64,000 nt of DNA, from assembly GCA_008828725.1 (NCBI GenBank), contig MEHQ01002356.1, positions 466,514-530,513 of the forward strand. The letters run 5' to 3'. Origin of the DNA: Saccharina japonica (Eukaryota; Sar; Phaeophyceae; Laminariales; Laminariaceae). The notes below the pieces were generated by a model that did not search any database, was not told the DNA's origin, and saw only the letters and a program-made list of their open reading frames with translations. Below, piece after piece: positions 35,385-48,059 of the stretch (position 1 is the stretch's first letter; every line of letters starts with the position of its first letter). A program made the translations under genes and the position numbers.

Positions 35385-35839
35385 TACTGAAAAATAGCCT
35401 GTCCACAAAATCGCCTGTCACGTTTATACAAAGGGTCCCGATCCACAGATGAAAATACATCGTGTTTCCCTTAACACGTTCCCCGGGTGAATACGGTTGT
35501 CTCGGCGTGTTACGTACTAGCAGCAGAAGCTGTCTTCCGCAGAGCACCGACCACCGACAACCGATTTGGCTTCTCGGACGAGGCAAAAGGAACTATCTGA
35601 TGTACCTGAGACTGGTCCTGAATATAGAGGACATTGGTCCAGAGCGGACTCACATGGAATGGACCTTGTATTTACGATTACGACCAAACGCAATTAGAAC
35701 GAAGCCCAACCAATCGAAACGAGGGGAAGTGAAGACCTTGCGCAACAGGGCCGCACGCCACATGCAGCGTGTTTTTCATTGACCGGGGCAGAACAACACA
35801 GCAGTGGCAACAGTAATAGTCTTCCGCGTGTTGTTGTGT

Positions 35840-36835
35840 GAGCCTCTCACCTGCTCACAAGTCCAAAGCAGACGAGAAAGAGCACAACGCCAAGCGGTAC
35901 GTGGGATATTGTGGGCCGTCGTGATCAGCCGTGCCCATTGAATAGAAGATGATAAAATAGTCACAGTTACCAGGTGCAGGCTGTTGTAGCGCTCGGTTTG
36001 TGTGGGTGGGTGACCTTGTCCTTGTTTGCCACTTTTCTCTTTTCCATCAATCGTGGGGTTTCTTAGTAAAGATGGCGGCGGACATAAAAAGGGGATGGGG
36101 GACGGAAACACGATTTTCAACGTCTGCTCCCGGAACAGCGAGACCCATCAAAACAAACAGAGCCCCTTGACAGGCACCACCTGGCACCCAGGATTCGCCC
36201 CGTTCCAGTTGCCGGAGGTTCCCGAGTACGAAGTGCAACACCATTGCAGACACGCTTGACGTTTTGCTCCTTCCTGGCTGCTGTGGATTTGAACGGTGAG
36301 GCCCACAACATTGTGGAGCTTGTTTCCAATCGAGCGTACCTTGTAAAAGGTGTAATGGGTATCATGCTTCGCACGTTGCTATTGCCCAGGTCTTGCTCTG
36401 CTGTTGTTGATATACCTTCGTTGTTTGCCGTCTGCTGCACTGGTGCCAAAATGCCCTATTTCCTTGTGTCGTGGCGTGGTGGTTGGGATGTCAGTGTTGT
36501 TTCGTTCGGTCTAATCATATATACAAGGGATTTCCGACAAAATGTGGAGGGGCCAAAATGCCCTTTATATTTCGAATCAAACTGTACATTTGATATATTT
36601 CGCCGCGTTCGAGAATCCACGCACGTATTTATGCGACACGTATCTTTTGCGCCTACTGCTGCTGCTGCGCTGCATGTATTCTACGTAACTTTCGAAACCA
36701 AGGTGACTTACCAGGTATATTACTACTGCTGTGGTTGTTCTTCTCACATGAACCGATCGGGAAACAGATACCATGTAGTCCGTGGTCACAGCACAGGTTT
36801 CCAAAAAATGCTGGAGTGGAAGAATCCCTCAGGCC
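35840..36835. repeat. segmental duplication, copy 2, with unoccupied insertion site
   Basis: Partner of 560-1494. At 36811-36818 it has CTGGAGTG once, followed by GAAGAATCCC, where copy 1 has the 1.07-kb foldback element between two copies of TGGAGTG. Confidence 0.7.
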
Positions 36836-37206
36836 GTTTCCTATGCGGTTGGATTTCGAGCTTCACATTAGTATTATTTTATCTAAAAGAACGAAAGCAC
36901 CGTCCTATGCAGTCCGATTGTGCAAAATCTGACCGGATTTGTTTGGATTTGAGAATCCGATGGCCCAAGTCGTCAGATTTGGGCCTAAAATCCGGCGACT
37001 TGGGTCATCATATTTTCACGTCGAAAAATAGCATGGTCTCTAAATTTAAGATGTTATCCACGCAGCAAGCAAGCAGCAGCAGCAGCAGCACGATCGATGA
37101 GTTGGATGGTGACACAGCGACGTTGCTTCGCGCCCGACGCGCGGCCGGCGATCGGTGCGTCTCTCCGTCGCCAAACTGCAGCCGGCTGACGCGGGCTTGG
37201 GCCTAG
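36244..37206 (+). CDS. hypothetical 320-codon open frame, doubtful
   Basis: This is the longest open frame in the window not assigned to a family. It overlaps segmental-duplication copy 2, then crosses a serine run encoded by an AGC repeat (37068-37090). It has no recognisable domain or signal peptide, and its composition is mixed Cys/Ser/Arg. The paralogous copy at 889-1480 does not keep the frame, which argues against purifying selection on it. Most likely it is chance openness in a GC-balanced region; a recent local gene is the alternative. Confidence 0.15.
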   Translation: MQTRLTFCSFLAAVDLNGEAHNIVELVSNRAYLVKGVMGIMLRTLLLPRSCSAVVDIPSLFAVCCTGAKMPYFLVSWRGGWDVSVVSFGLIIYTRDFRQNVEGPKCPLYFESNCTFDIFRRVRESTHVFMRHVSFAPTAAAALHVFYVTFETKVTYQVYYYCCGCSSHMNRSGNRYHVVRGHSTGFQKMLEWKNPSGRFLCGWISSFTLVLFYLKERKHRPMQSDCAKSDRICLDLRIRWPKSSDLGLKSGDLGHHIFTSKNSMVSKFKMLSTQQASSSSSSTIDELDGDTATLLRARRAAGDRCVSPSPNCSRLTRAWA

Positions 37207-37262
37207 AGACGAAGGAAGGCGCACTCGGCGCGCGCCTCTCCGTACATGTATAGACTTTACAT

Positions 37263-37306
<44 letters not shown>

Positions 37307-38135
37307 GCAGTACAACGCTCAGATGCTTTGTTGTGTCAAAATAAAAAATACCAAGACAGACCGACTCGAGCGCACTCGGCGCGTCGCCGCCAGATCAGAG
37401 GTAGGCAGCGTGGCTTCGGACGCTTGGGTTCTACGCCCAGTACAGCGCACTCGGCGCGTCTCTTCGCGGCGTCAGGCCACAACAACAGCAGTTGGTCTCG
37501 CCGTTTGCTCAAATATCTGCACGTACACCAAATCCGTGTTTTCTCGCATTAGAAAACTGTTTCGATTTTAGAACTAGGTCGCTGAGAAATCGATCGGACC
37601 ATAATCTGAACCTCAAAAATCGAACCGCATATGAAACAGCCCAAGGGAGGAATAATACAAAAACAATCAATGTGCAACGATGTATATATGTACGATATAC
37701 ATCATAGCTGCTGTGGCCCGTGGTACGCTTCAACCAATCGAAAATAAAAGCAATCGAAATGAAAAAAGCAGGAAGGGATAAAAAATAAAAAAGGAGAACA
37801 GAGTAAAACAAAATGGGGGCACCATGGGCGCACAAAAAAAGTTATCCCGCACACCACACTACCCCCCCGGAGGGCCGATTTTTTTTTGTTTTTTTTTCCT
37901 TTTGGGTGAATTTCTTGGCTTTTCCCCTCTCACCAACTCTCACACAAATAGGTCTTTCAAGGTACTTGATTAATAGTTAGAACATTGCTTGGATACAACC
38001 CCCAACCAAGGTGCCTCAACAACAACAACAAAGATCTTAATATTTCAGTCACGAAAACAAGCAATCGTGCTTGATTGAGTCAAATGGCCTGGAAAACACT
38101 CCACAACGAGGAACGTAATGATCGCACAAATGTAA
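36836..38135. other. repeat-rich stretch upstream (+) of the zinc-finger gene end
   Basis: It holds a 14-bp-arm hairpin at about 36958-37010 (GATGGCCCAAGTCG and its near reverse complement), an (AGC)n run at 37068-37090, a (CAG)n run of about 14 triplets at 37263-37310, and three exact copies of GCGCACTCGGCGCG at 37219, 37370 and 37445. Beyond 37560 it is AT-rich with no gene seen. Confidence 0.6.
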
Positions 38136-38369
38136 TCATCGAAGACTGCCAACATATTTCTGGCGAACGCTTTGCGTGATCGTTCTGCCCCGCCTACTCT
38201 TGCGCACGGGTTCTCCCACGTTCTCGCCCGGTGTCTCGCTATCGTTGCTGCTACTCCCCGCCCGTCCCCTCTTGCTCCCCCCCTTCCCCTCCTTCACCCC
38301 TTTCCCTTCGTCCCCCTGGCTGTTCGTCTTCGTTCTCATCCTTGCGGTCGTCCTTGTCGTCTTCCTCTT

Positions 38370-38435
<66 letters not shown>

Positions 38436-41327
38436 NNNNNNNNNNNNNNNNNNNNNNNNNNNNNNNNNNNNNNNNNNNNNNNNNNNNNNNNNNNNNNNNN
38501 NNNNNNNNNNNNNNNNNNNNNNNNNNNNNNNNNNNNNNNNNNNNNNNNNNNNNNNNNNNNNNNNNNNNNNNNNNNNNNNNNNNNNNNNNNNNNNNNNNNN
38601 NNNNNNNNNNNNNNNNNNNNNNNNNNNNNNNNNNNNNNNNNNNNNNNNNNNNNNNNNNNNNNNNNNNNNNNNNNNNNNNNNNNNNNNNNNNNNNNNNNNN
38701 NNNNNNNNNNNNNNNNNNNNNNNNNNNNNNNNNNNNNNNNNNNNNNNNNNNNNNNNNNNNNNNNNNNNNNNNNNNNNNNNNNNNNNNNNNNNNNNNNNNN
38801 NNNNNNNNNNNNNNNNNNNNNNNNNNNNNNNNNNNNNNNNNNNCTCCTCTTCTGACTCCTCCTCATCTTCCCCCTCCTCCTCCTCCTCTTCCTCCTCCTC
38901 CTCCTCTGAGTCGTCTGACTCATCTGACCCCCCGTCGTGCTGTGAGACCTTACGGCGTGCTGCGGCGGGTATGGAACCCTTACTCTTCTGCTGGGAGACC
39001 GTTCGGCGTGCTACGGGGGCTCTGGCAGCCTTGCCCTTTGGCATCCTTTTCGCCACCGCCTCCTTCTCTGTCTTGCTTACGTTAAAGCTGTTTTCGAATC
39101 TCGCAGTGTTGGGGTCTGCTTTGTTCAGAGCCAACGAAGTGGAATGCTGCCCTTCTACGTGATGGGACATGCAGTATTTCCACACCCACTCTGCAGGGCT
39201 GCAAAACTTGCACTTCAGGGGTACCTTAGTGCATGGGGTCGATGACGTGAACTTTGACGCCGCTGATAGGCCTAAAGCAACGAGACTTTTTTGCGAGTCC
39301 AACTTGGGCGCGAGACGACATTTGGAATGTATCTGAGGTGCAGCTTTCCCGATCTTTGGTACTTCAATCCACGTCTTGCACATCCTCCCAACCTCGCCGC
39401 CGCAAAAGCCGCACGTGTTGCGCTGCCGTAGGCTCTGTGGGAGGGACAGTATCATAAAAAAAAACACAAGATAAAACATGGTAAGGTTTCCTTCAAGTAC
39501 GTCCGGCAGTCCTCTGGGTGCAGTAAGCCGTCAATTTTCCGCGGATACTTCAACACAAAATGCACTTGCTTACGAGCGTCTTACCTCATCCTCAAGGATG
39601 TGTCCGCCCATGTGCCGCAGCATTGTTTCGGGCGCACTTTGAACCAGCAGAGTGGACACTCCACTTTCCCGTCGACAGAAGCTGCCCCGACTTCCTCCGA
39701 CCCGAGGGCCCCGCTCGACGTGCAAGTGAGGGCACGATGCAGAGGAAGAGGATCGCCTTTGCCCCGTGGAGTTGGTCGCACATCAGGAATCACCGTCCAT
39801 CCTTGCACACTTTCCACGGTTTCGCGAAGTAAATTATGCGTGGTGATCAACTCGTCCATGGTGAACAAGTACGTCTTCTTGTCCATGTCCAAGGTCGGGT
39901 CCAATTCCACGACAAGGGCAAGAGAGCAGCTGTACGTATGGGCTGTGTGCAGCTTGCGGTCCTCCCACTCAAATGTCGAACCATCGCCATCACCGACTAG
40001 CCTTATCCTCAATAGTTGTCCCTTGACCACCTGACCATCTGCCGCCTCGCCGCGTTCTTCTCGTGGAGCAGTTACGACTAGAACCCCGACACAGTACCTC
40101 ACTACCCGCGCCCTCACAATCCTCAAGCCCGTTCACAACGCCCGTCGCAACCACCTCAGCGTCACTGCCCTCGCCCGCACCACCCTCACGCCCGCCGGCG
40201 CTTCCCGTCGCAACCACCTCAACGTCACTGCTCGCGCCCACGCTGCTGCTGTCCCTCGCCACCGGCGACTCCTTCGCGCCGTCCGTGGTGCTCACCCGTT
40301 GGAAAAAATTCAGCATGGTGCGCCCCTTCCGTGCAGCAGCTCTCCTGTCGACGTGTGCAAGTTTGATTGATCACCCGCTGTCAGACCGAAGATAATTTTC
40401 GGCCGTGTGTGGTGTTCCACATACATTTATCAAGGCAGGCCCTCTGGTTGATACATTGCACGAAGTACGTGCAGGGGTGATGAACAAATCACCAGTACGG
40501 AAGTAAGCGCCCTAAACAACCCTAAACTGTGTAAACGTGGATGCAACAAGCGACAGCTTCCCTCACTTGTGTTCCTGCGAATCATCATGCTGCCGCACGT
40601 GGGTCCGGGTCAATGCCGCTACACTGGGTCCGAAGTCGTGCTTGCACGTCTTGCAAACACAGTTGCCTCTGCTGTTCTTCCCGGCGATTTTTGCCAAAGT
40701 CAAAGATGCCCTGCTCGCATGCGAAGGGTGTCAAATTTGAAAGGGCAAGGGGACGCGGGTATAACGCCAGCTATGCGAAGGCAGCGATATGTTGGCACAC
40801 AGCAGTAGTGGACTACTGCTGGGGCTGCATTTCATTCGGAATTTAGGAGAAACATTTATTGTGCCGCGTCTGCTACTGCTGCTGAGGCTTCTGCGACTGC
40901 TGCTGCCAACTACACGGGAGGCAGCACGACACACGCGGCGGGCAGCTGTACAACACTACACACGCAGTCGCACAGCAGTATGAGGAGTGTCCAAGATTGA
41001 CCGAATTTATTTCGCCGCATTTTTCTGCGAACATGTATCAACCGAACTGAGTCATTCATCTTCTTACTGCTGCTGCGACAATGGCTGCGAGGCACACGAT
41101 ATGCTTCTATAGTCCTCATTTCTCTGCACTCACTCTCTGTGCTCATCCGAAGTCTCATGCTCAATGGCTCTGCCCTCGTCCATTCCTGAACCGACACCGA
41201 AGTTGTGCCCGCAGCAGCAAATGAACTCTGAGCCATCCGCTGGCTTTCCGCAGACGCGTTCTAGCCAAGCAACCTTATCGAAGGGGGCCTTGGATAGGGC
41301 TCCCTCCACCACGGAGACAGTGCTCAT
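38136..41327 (-). CDS. multi-exon zinc-finger protein (four proposed exons), interrupted by a gap
   Basis: Proposed exons: 41327-41134, 40710-40567, 40344-39585, 39434-38136. Introns of 423, 222 and 150 bp have GT-AG ends (donors GTGAGT, GTGAGG, GTAAGA) and phases that join exactly. Exons 1 and 2 each hold a Cys/His finger followed by a DE(H)R or QEHK end; exon 2 is C-V-C-K-T-C with H-x3-H and then S-x2-H. Exon 3 begins RAAARKGRTMLNFF and ends in a C2H2-like CPLC...HMGGH finger. Exon 4 has CGFCGG, then CKFC with HHVEGQH, then an acidic Asp/Glu run into the gap, a poly-Gly stretch and a basic tail ending at TAA/TGA-bounded 38136. Two opposite 1-base frame discrepancies lie inside exon 3. The layout suggests a nuclear nucleic-acid-binding or transposon-derived protein; I do not recognise the family. 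Confidence 0.6.
38371..38433 (+). repeat. 63-base C homopolymer next to assembly gap
   Basis: An unbroken run of 63 C (poly-Gly on the coding minus strand, 21 codons). Such a run beside an N gap may be an assembly artefact or a true G tract. Confidence 0.9.
38436..38843. other. assembly gap (408 N)
   Basis: 408 unknown bases. The length is a multiple of three, so the frame of exon 4 appears open through it, but the true size is unknown. Confidence 0.99.
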
Positions 41328-44284
41328 TGTGATCACTCTCTCGCTCTATCTCTATCTCTTCTACGGTCGGCGCCTGTCCGCTCTTAGGGGGCTGCGTGGA
41401 CTGTAGTACCCCCCTAGGCTGTGCCCCCCTTGGTATTATATAGGATATAGTATAGGGATGTTTTATATAGGAGATTGTGTGGCGTTATGAGGGGGGGGGA
41501 TGGGTCCGTCGTACCCCCCTCCCCCCTTGAGAGGTCCAAAATATAGGTTTGGGTGTGTGGTGTCGAAAACCTTTTTTTTTGTGCGCCCTTGTATGGTACC
41601 CTAATACCGAACGTTATACTCGAAGTACCACTTTGTGGCTGTTTTTTCTTCCCGACATTTATTTCGCCACCCTAATATAAAGGCTGTGCGACAGCAGCGC
41701 CTATGGCCAAAAACACGTAAGTCGTATGATAATACCCGTATGTATTCACAATGTGATACCCTATTCCAAGGTAAGATACGGTATTAGGATAATAAGCACA
41801 ACATGTAGGATTTTCGCGCTGATTTTCATTTTAATGTGCTGGCTTTTTTCCACGTATTCTCTAAGGGAAGATCAAAGGGGTTTCTTACTGCTCCTGTTGA
41901 CCCTATTTGTTTCACCAGTTTTGGCCAAAAACAATCGTCCTATCCTAAACATATGCGTCGATCACGAACAAAATATATTACAAAAAAAAGTAATGCACGC
42001 CTCTGGGAGTATTTGACGAAGCACGTGCCATTCTATTACATCATACAAAAACAACAGCGCGATAAAGTGGGGGGAATTCGGAATTTCAAGTTGATAGTGG
42101 CTGGCCCAGATCGCAGCATTGGCGCAGATTGTACACCGCCATCCAACGTCGAAACTTGTATATTCACACCTCCGTAGTGACACCGCCCAACGTACGTAAT
42201 CAGCCGTACGGGCTCGTGCATGCACTGGGGGAAAGAACATGAAAACATCAATACAATAACACCGGACTCCATACATACGTACAGTGACTGCAGTGTCTGT
42301 TGTGTTGCGATCGAGAGCAAGATGTTCGTGGTTGTTGTTTGATTCGGAGTATAGCCGTTCTCTCCACTCAACTCCAGAAAAACCAAGTTCATTCGTACTC
42401 GCATGCAATTAGTCTTACGTTATATTTTTTGGCTTGGGGTCAGGGGTATATGTTGGTGCGTAAAAATGCCGTACTGCCTCTTTCCGATCGCAAGAACGTC
42501 GCCGTACGAATGCAAGACACGTAATGAACGAAACAGCGACTAAGCAAAACCCTACTGAAAATGAGCTCTAAGTCCTTTTTTAATATTTGTATTAACTGCC
42601 CCGGATCCCGTTTTTATGGATTTCGTATCTAACGACGTTATTTTGGTGCGCCAAAAAAGCCTTATTGCCCCTTTTGGAGCGCAGGGACGTTGCCTCACGA
42701 ATATATTACACGTAAGGGACGATATAGCGTCTAGGACAAATCCCTGCGGAAAAGGGCTTCACGACGTTCTTCAATACATGTCTTAGCCACTACCAGGTAC
42801 AGCTTAGCCGCCAGTCGCCGCCTCGCGCAATGCCGAAACGGTTAGCAGCATTGTGGCGAAGGATGGGGATCAGATATAATGCCAAGGGCTGTGAGCAATC
42901 TCCACACGTTATCAGCATTGTGACGAGGGATCAGGACGATAACTACTGCCAGGAGCTGAAAGCGCTTTACACGTTGCCAACGGAGAATAACACTAACAGT
43001 GATCGCCGTACTCGTTGTGAATATGACAATGCTGCCGTACTCACACTTGTGTACTCGTACTCGTTTTAATATTAATCTTGATCATAAAACTGGCAAATAC
43101 ATTGTATGCTGTACAGCTCTGCCTACTCTGTGCGACACGTTCGATCGCGCCTCCTATACCCCTTCGAGACAGACGGACACATGCCGACAGCAAATAACAG
43201 CGCAAAAAAAAACTAAGTGACTGCTCTTGACTATATACTTTATCTGGTACAGTATAGTGAAGATGCACTCTATTGTACAGTAGATACGTGTTACAGGGAT
43301 AACCATGTGAGAAAATCAGAAAAAACCGAAGAAGTTTCCGCAATCCTTTTTTTCCGTAGAATCACAAAACATACCGAACAGCCCCCTATGAAGATACGTA
43401 TCTACACAAAAGGCATTTTTGTCCACTGATCGATATAAAGAAAGAGAAGGCCTGCTCGGCGACGCAAGTAAATGGAGCTCCCCCTACCCAATGCCAGCGT
43501 AATTTGAGCCCTTGTGGCCGGCACACTGTCCTCCGATCTGCCGGCGAGGAGTGTCTCTCTGAACTGCGAAAACACAGCAAGTCGGTTGTCCAAATGCGTG
43601 CACCAAGAAATTTAATTGGACTCGAGCCAGCAGCTCAGCCCAACGAAACCAGGTTGACAGGCACCCCACGACTCACGGGCCCGTCGTATCGTTGGCGATT
43701 TTCAATTTTGATGCTTGCATCGCTCGCGGGGTCAATATACTCCTATCTATTCGTACCAGAAGTGATCGCAGCGGATCGGGTTCAATGTATAACATCCTCG
43801 CGGGTCAGAGGCTGACACCTCGCTGATGGAGGCTTAGTTTTTGCTGCGATGACGTGAGGCCGTCTCCCTAGGTGAGAGGGACCACTTGAGAGGCTTAAGC
43901 AGGTCGTGGAGCGCCTTATCGAGGGAGAACAGGCTGATACTCCACGTCTATGCTCGATCTACCCTGTTGACATTTAGGGGGTACATCTGTCACTTGGCGA
44001 ATGTGGACGGGCGGCAGCGCCATCTCCGAAGGAGGAGACCATTTTCCTCGCAAATCTTTCTCCTTGGACCTTCCAGTATAGCGCAGTAGCCACGCCAAAT
44101 ACCACGTGCAACTCCCCTCCCCGGGTCAACCACGGGTTGCGCATACAAGCAGCAGAACCTGCATGCGTTTACAACCCTGATACCCGCGTGGCGGTATTTT
44201 GGTACGTGTAATTGTTTTTTTTTTGTTACAGCAGTACCAGCAACGAACGGTGTACATTCAAATATATTATGGGAAGTCTAAAAC
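41328..44284. other. gene-poor stretch with possible coding remnants
   Basis: G-rich runs occur near 41490 (nine or more G) with C runs after them. On the minus strand, 43402-43593 and 43916-44098 encode peptides with coding-like composition (for example LAVFSQFRETLLAGR and DLRGKWSPPSEM), possibly decayed retroelement or gene fragments, but no joined frame or motif supports a call. Confidence 0.35.
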
Positions 44285-46490
44285 ATGGGCCGGATACAGA
44301 TGAAGCCACAAAATGGCTTTATTGCATTCCATCGTGTGCGCGGTGTCAGTAGGAGACCTCACTAAGTGGCGCGGTGTTGGATATATGACTGCCGAAGCTT
44401 TATGTTTGTGGTAGGCGAGGTTCAGAGGTGGCACCAAATGCCCGTGCAGAACCCTGGCGGTGGTGACGAATAAGTATTTGATTGACCGAAAAGCGCTTAT
44501 TCTGGCTCAAATGTGAAAACGATGAACAGCGCTCAAGGTGGGCGTGCTCACAGCTGTCTTTCCGTATCGCCAAGCCACGCACAACTACGGGGAATTGGGC
44601 TATATGGGCTTTGTACTGGTCGGCTGCCGGTCCATCGGCCACATTCCCTGACGAGCATAGTTGCAACCTATCATCCTTGCAAGGTTATCAACGCATCGGT
44701 GGAAGTCGGCTAGCTATTCGATGTATACAATATTCCACAGATGCTCCGAGTGCTTGAGAGTAAATTATAGGATATTGGAGATGGAATTCTTCACGTACTT
44801 CGTGTACTCCGATACACCGGGATACTGCTCACACTCGGAGTATTTCGGGTATAAACACTCTCGATACTGCTTGTACTCGGAGTATTCATGGGGTTCTATA
44901 CTCTGGAATACTTTATATACTACTCGAAGTATTTAGGGATCGTGTACTTCTCGTACTTTGAGACCTCGCAATATCCCGGCGTCTCGTACTGCTCATACTT
45001 TTAGTACTCGGCGTATTTCAGGGTTTGATACTCCGAGGTATAAGCCATACTCGCAGTATTTCGGGGTCATGTACTCCAAGGTACTCCGGGTTAGAGTATT
45101 ACTCTGATTATTTTCCTTCATTACTGAAGTACTTCGGTGTTGAATACTCCTGATACTCCGAGTACTCCAAGTAATTTAGATGTTTGTACTCTGGGTACTG
45201 CTTTTGCTCGAGAATACGTACTGCTCATACTCCCAGTACGTGGAGTATTTGGGCCTTGAGTACTGCTCATACTCCCATTACTTGGAGTAGTGGGGCATTG
45301 AGTACTGCTCATACTCCCAAGTACTCCGAGTATTTAGGGAACCAGTAGTCTAATTCTCTCAGTACTCAAAGTTCGAACAATACTCAAGACTCCGAGTATA
45401 CTCGGTGTATCGAGTATACTCGGAGCACCTGTGCAATATTATGAACGACGAGAAGGATTATAGGCGTAAACACGCCGCAAATTGGACTGGTCCGATGTTC
45501 AAAGACAGGATCATATTTACACTCGTGCGTAGTAACTCTGTATCATCTAGATGTGTGTGGTCCCTTACTGTAGTCATGTATGGACCACATTAATCTCCAC
45601 TTGGACACACGGTGCTCTCTGAGAGTTGCGGGTAAGGACCTATTAGCGTCTGATGCGTTACCACACGCCCCTATAACCAAACTCAGGCATTCATTACTTG
45701 TATGTCAAATATGTTGGTTTGGGGCAACCCCACAGACGTGTTCCTTGCCCTTGCCCACGACTTCAGCGTGGCCTTACTTACTTACCCCCACTGTTCGTCG
45801 CTCGCCCTGGTCGTCCTTTTTGCTAAGTTAGTCTTGTGTTTGGGTCAATGGCGGGGCATCCCACACAACATAATCCTAGTGCGCGGACGGTATAATAAAG
45901 ACAGGCTGTGATGTCACCTAGATATAGTTTGTGCAGAAGCCGGTCGACCCGTTTAGCTTAACTCGCCTTGCCACAGAGTGCCTGGTATGTGTTTTTGAAG
46001 TATTTGCATAGGCGAGCTGGGCATGCTGCCTCCGGGTCCGGCCAAAAAAGCGCAAGCACCACAAACTACTTCATCCATAAGGTATTGAAGCTAGATGACT
46101 GCAGTTGTAGCTGTGAAGCTGGTTGGTTGCTACTCGGCGGTGCCATCCCACATTTTCTGTAAGTTAGAGCCATCCCTTCCCCGGCAATAGACCAATATAT
46201 TGTTGAGGGCACGGTGAGTCAGAGACAAACAACGTTACGCCGCGCTCTCTTTCTACGCCTTAAACCTATACCGCGATAGACATGAGTCTACGGAGCACAT
46301 AATCTGTAATATGTGGATTTATTATTTTAAGGGGTGTGACTAAAATATACAGCAGTGGAATATCACACAATGTGAGTTAGTGATGTAGACCATTGCTAGC
46401 AAAAGGGTCTACGGCTAGGCACAACGGTGGCGCCGTTGACTGTCGTTGCGGTTGTTGCAAACGCGGAGGTCTCTATAGACGATCGGGCGT
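44285..46490 (+). repeat. segmental unit B, distal segment
   Basis: It aligns with 8600-9990 in the same orientation (AGCCACAAAATGGCTTTAT near 44304, GGCGTAAACACGCCGCAAA near 45463, GGGTCTACGGCTAGGC near 46404), but with an insertion of about 690 bp of minisatellite at 44745-45430. Confidence 0.7.
44745..45430. repeat. palindromic minisatellite (TACTCCGAGTA-type)
   Basis: About 690 bp of degenerate short units built on TACTCCGAGTA, TACTCGGAGTA and TACTGCTCATACTCCCA. The core is self-complementary. It is absent from the paralogous position in unit A (near 8960). Confidence 0.85.
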
Positions 46491-48059
46491 GAATTATGTG
46501 GGCTTCAGGGGCAGTTGATTATTGTATTGGCACTATTGTCGCCATCCGACAATGTGCAGCCTGCCTATTGTGTGGAGATGTGGTACGTGTTATATATGTT
46601 CTGTCCGTCTGTGAATTTAATCAAAATATTATTTGGGTCGTGCTTATTTTAACATACATTCCATTCGCGAATGACGATCAACCAGAACCGGAACCAATTT
46701 GCTGGATGAACAACAACAGCCGTAGTCAAGCAGTACAGTTTGTGTAGTAGCAACTAACACCACCAGCAGTTGTGCGGCATGATGGCCGCACCACCTCAAA
46801 TGCATGTGCGTACGTCGGAGCACGGCCCTACGACGACAGCTCTACACTATTTCAGTAGTGTTCAGTTACAGATCGAGCATATCTGCGAAAGGGGTCAGAA
46901 CTGACCAACTACCGCATATTGCTCCCGGTGGACAGAGGCTCGCACTAAAAGGCCCCACCGATCGTAAAACAAAAGAGTACGTGAGTCTTACATATACTTC
47001 GTAAATTTGTATCGTCTTTTTTACAGCAGCAATACAGTTTCCTGTAAAATAACACCATATCAGTACTCCTTACGGAATACGGAAGGTCCAGCTCTGATGT
47101 TCAGACCTTCTCCCGACCAAACTATAGCTTGTTCGTTATAGCATCTACAGTAGGTGTTGGGGCTCTTAGATCTACAGGGGAGGGCAGGCATTACTGTGTT
47201 TGCACCACGAAACGAAAGTGCGCAGCGGCAAGATGTTTAATAGTTTTGAACCTCCTGTTTGGTATCTACACTCTGCTTTGGCGGCGTATGACGCCACCGA
47301 CGGTCAAACCAGAGGCCCAGGCAAGTTCACCTGCTGGTGCTCGGCCTCCTTGGCGAAAATATGACTTGAACCTGCATAAGCAGCCGGAGAAACTGCCGTT
47401 TTTCAATTTCCTCTTTGATTCCCATGGTTATGTCGAGTCGGTTTTTGAGTTAGAGGCACGTTTCGTGATGAAACAGGCGTCAGATCGATCCGGCTCCTGA
47501 TACACAAATGTTGTCCATGGCCTACGCTCTGTAAAACTACTCACAGGGCAGGTCTGAGCATTAAAACTAGAGAAAGTTTTTTTTCCGTAGGAAGTCGTGA
47601 AAAGGTGAAACACATACCATAAACATTATTGCAACTGAAACAAAAATACGTTTTGTTTCGGCAGTGCTCGTATTACTTTGGCCGAAGGGGCCGCTTAAGA
47701 GATTCAATAAAAGGCTGTAATATTATCAGAAAAAAAGGCACAACGTATATTTCCTCTGTGATCAACAACACCACATAATACATTCACTGTGTGTCCAACG
47801 ACACCAGTGCTGCTGCAGTACAGCAGTTGTAGCAGCTGTAACATCACCAGCAGCATTGCATACGAGTGCAGCAGCATCTTGTTTATATACCCCTATAGGT
47901 GGAGCGCGGCATCGACAATGTCAAATGGTCGCCCATGTAAGTAGGTGCTCTTGAGGGCTGTAAATCGTGTGGATGTTAGGATAAGTGCATTGGTGTGAAT
48001 ACGAAACATTTGTGTATTTCGAAGCACGTGTGCTACACTGCATAAATGATATATATATA
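46491..48059. other. no recognised gene
   Basis: Short frames only; the longest (47129-47500, +, 123 codons) has no recognisable motif. CAG/CTG-rich bits lie near 47800-47870. Confidence 0.45.

Noticed and set aside
38172..39162. Long plus-strand frames across the gap
   Set aside because: They consist of N bases, poly-C and the antisense of the acidic exon, so the apparent length is artificial.
40307..40316. PIP-box (PCNA-binding) motif at GRTMLNFF in the zinc-finger protein
   Set aside because: The hydrophobic and aromatic positions fit, but the defining Gln is absent, so it is too weak to call.
43402..44098. Coding-like minus-strand peptides, possibly a retroelement or gene remnant
   Set aside because: Frames are short and not joinable by clear splice sites, and no domain motif is visible.
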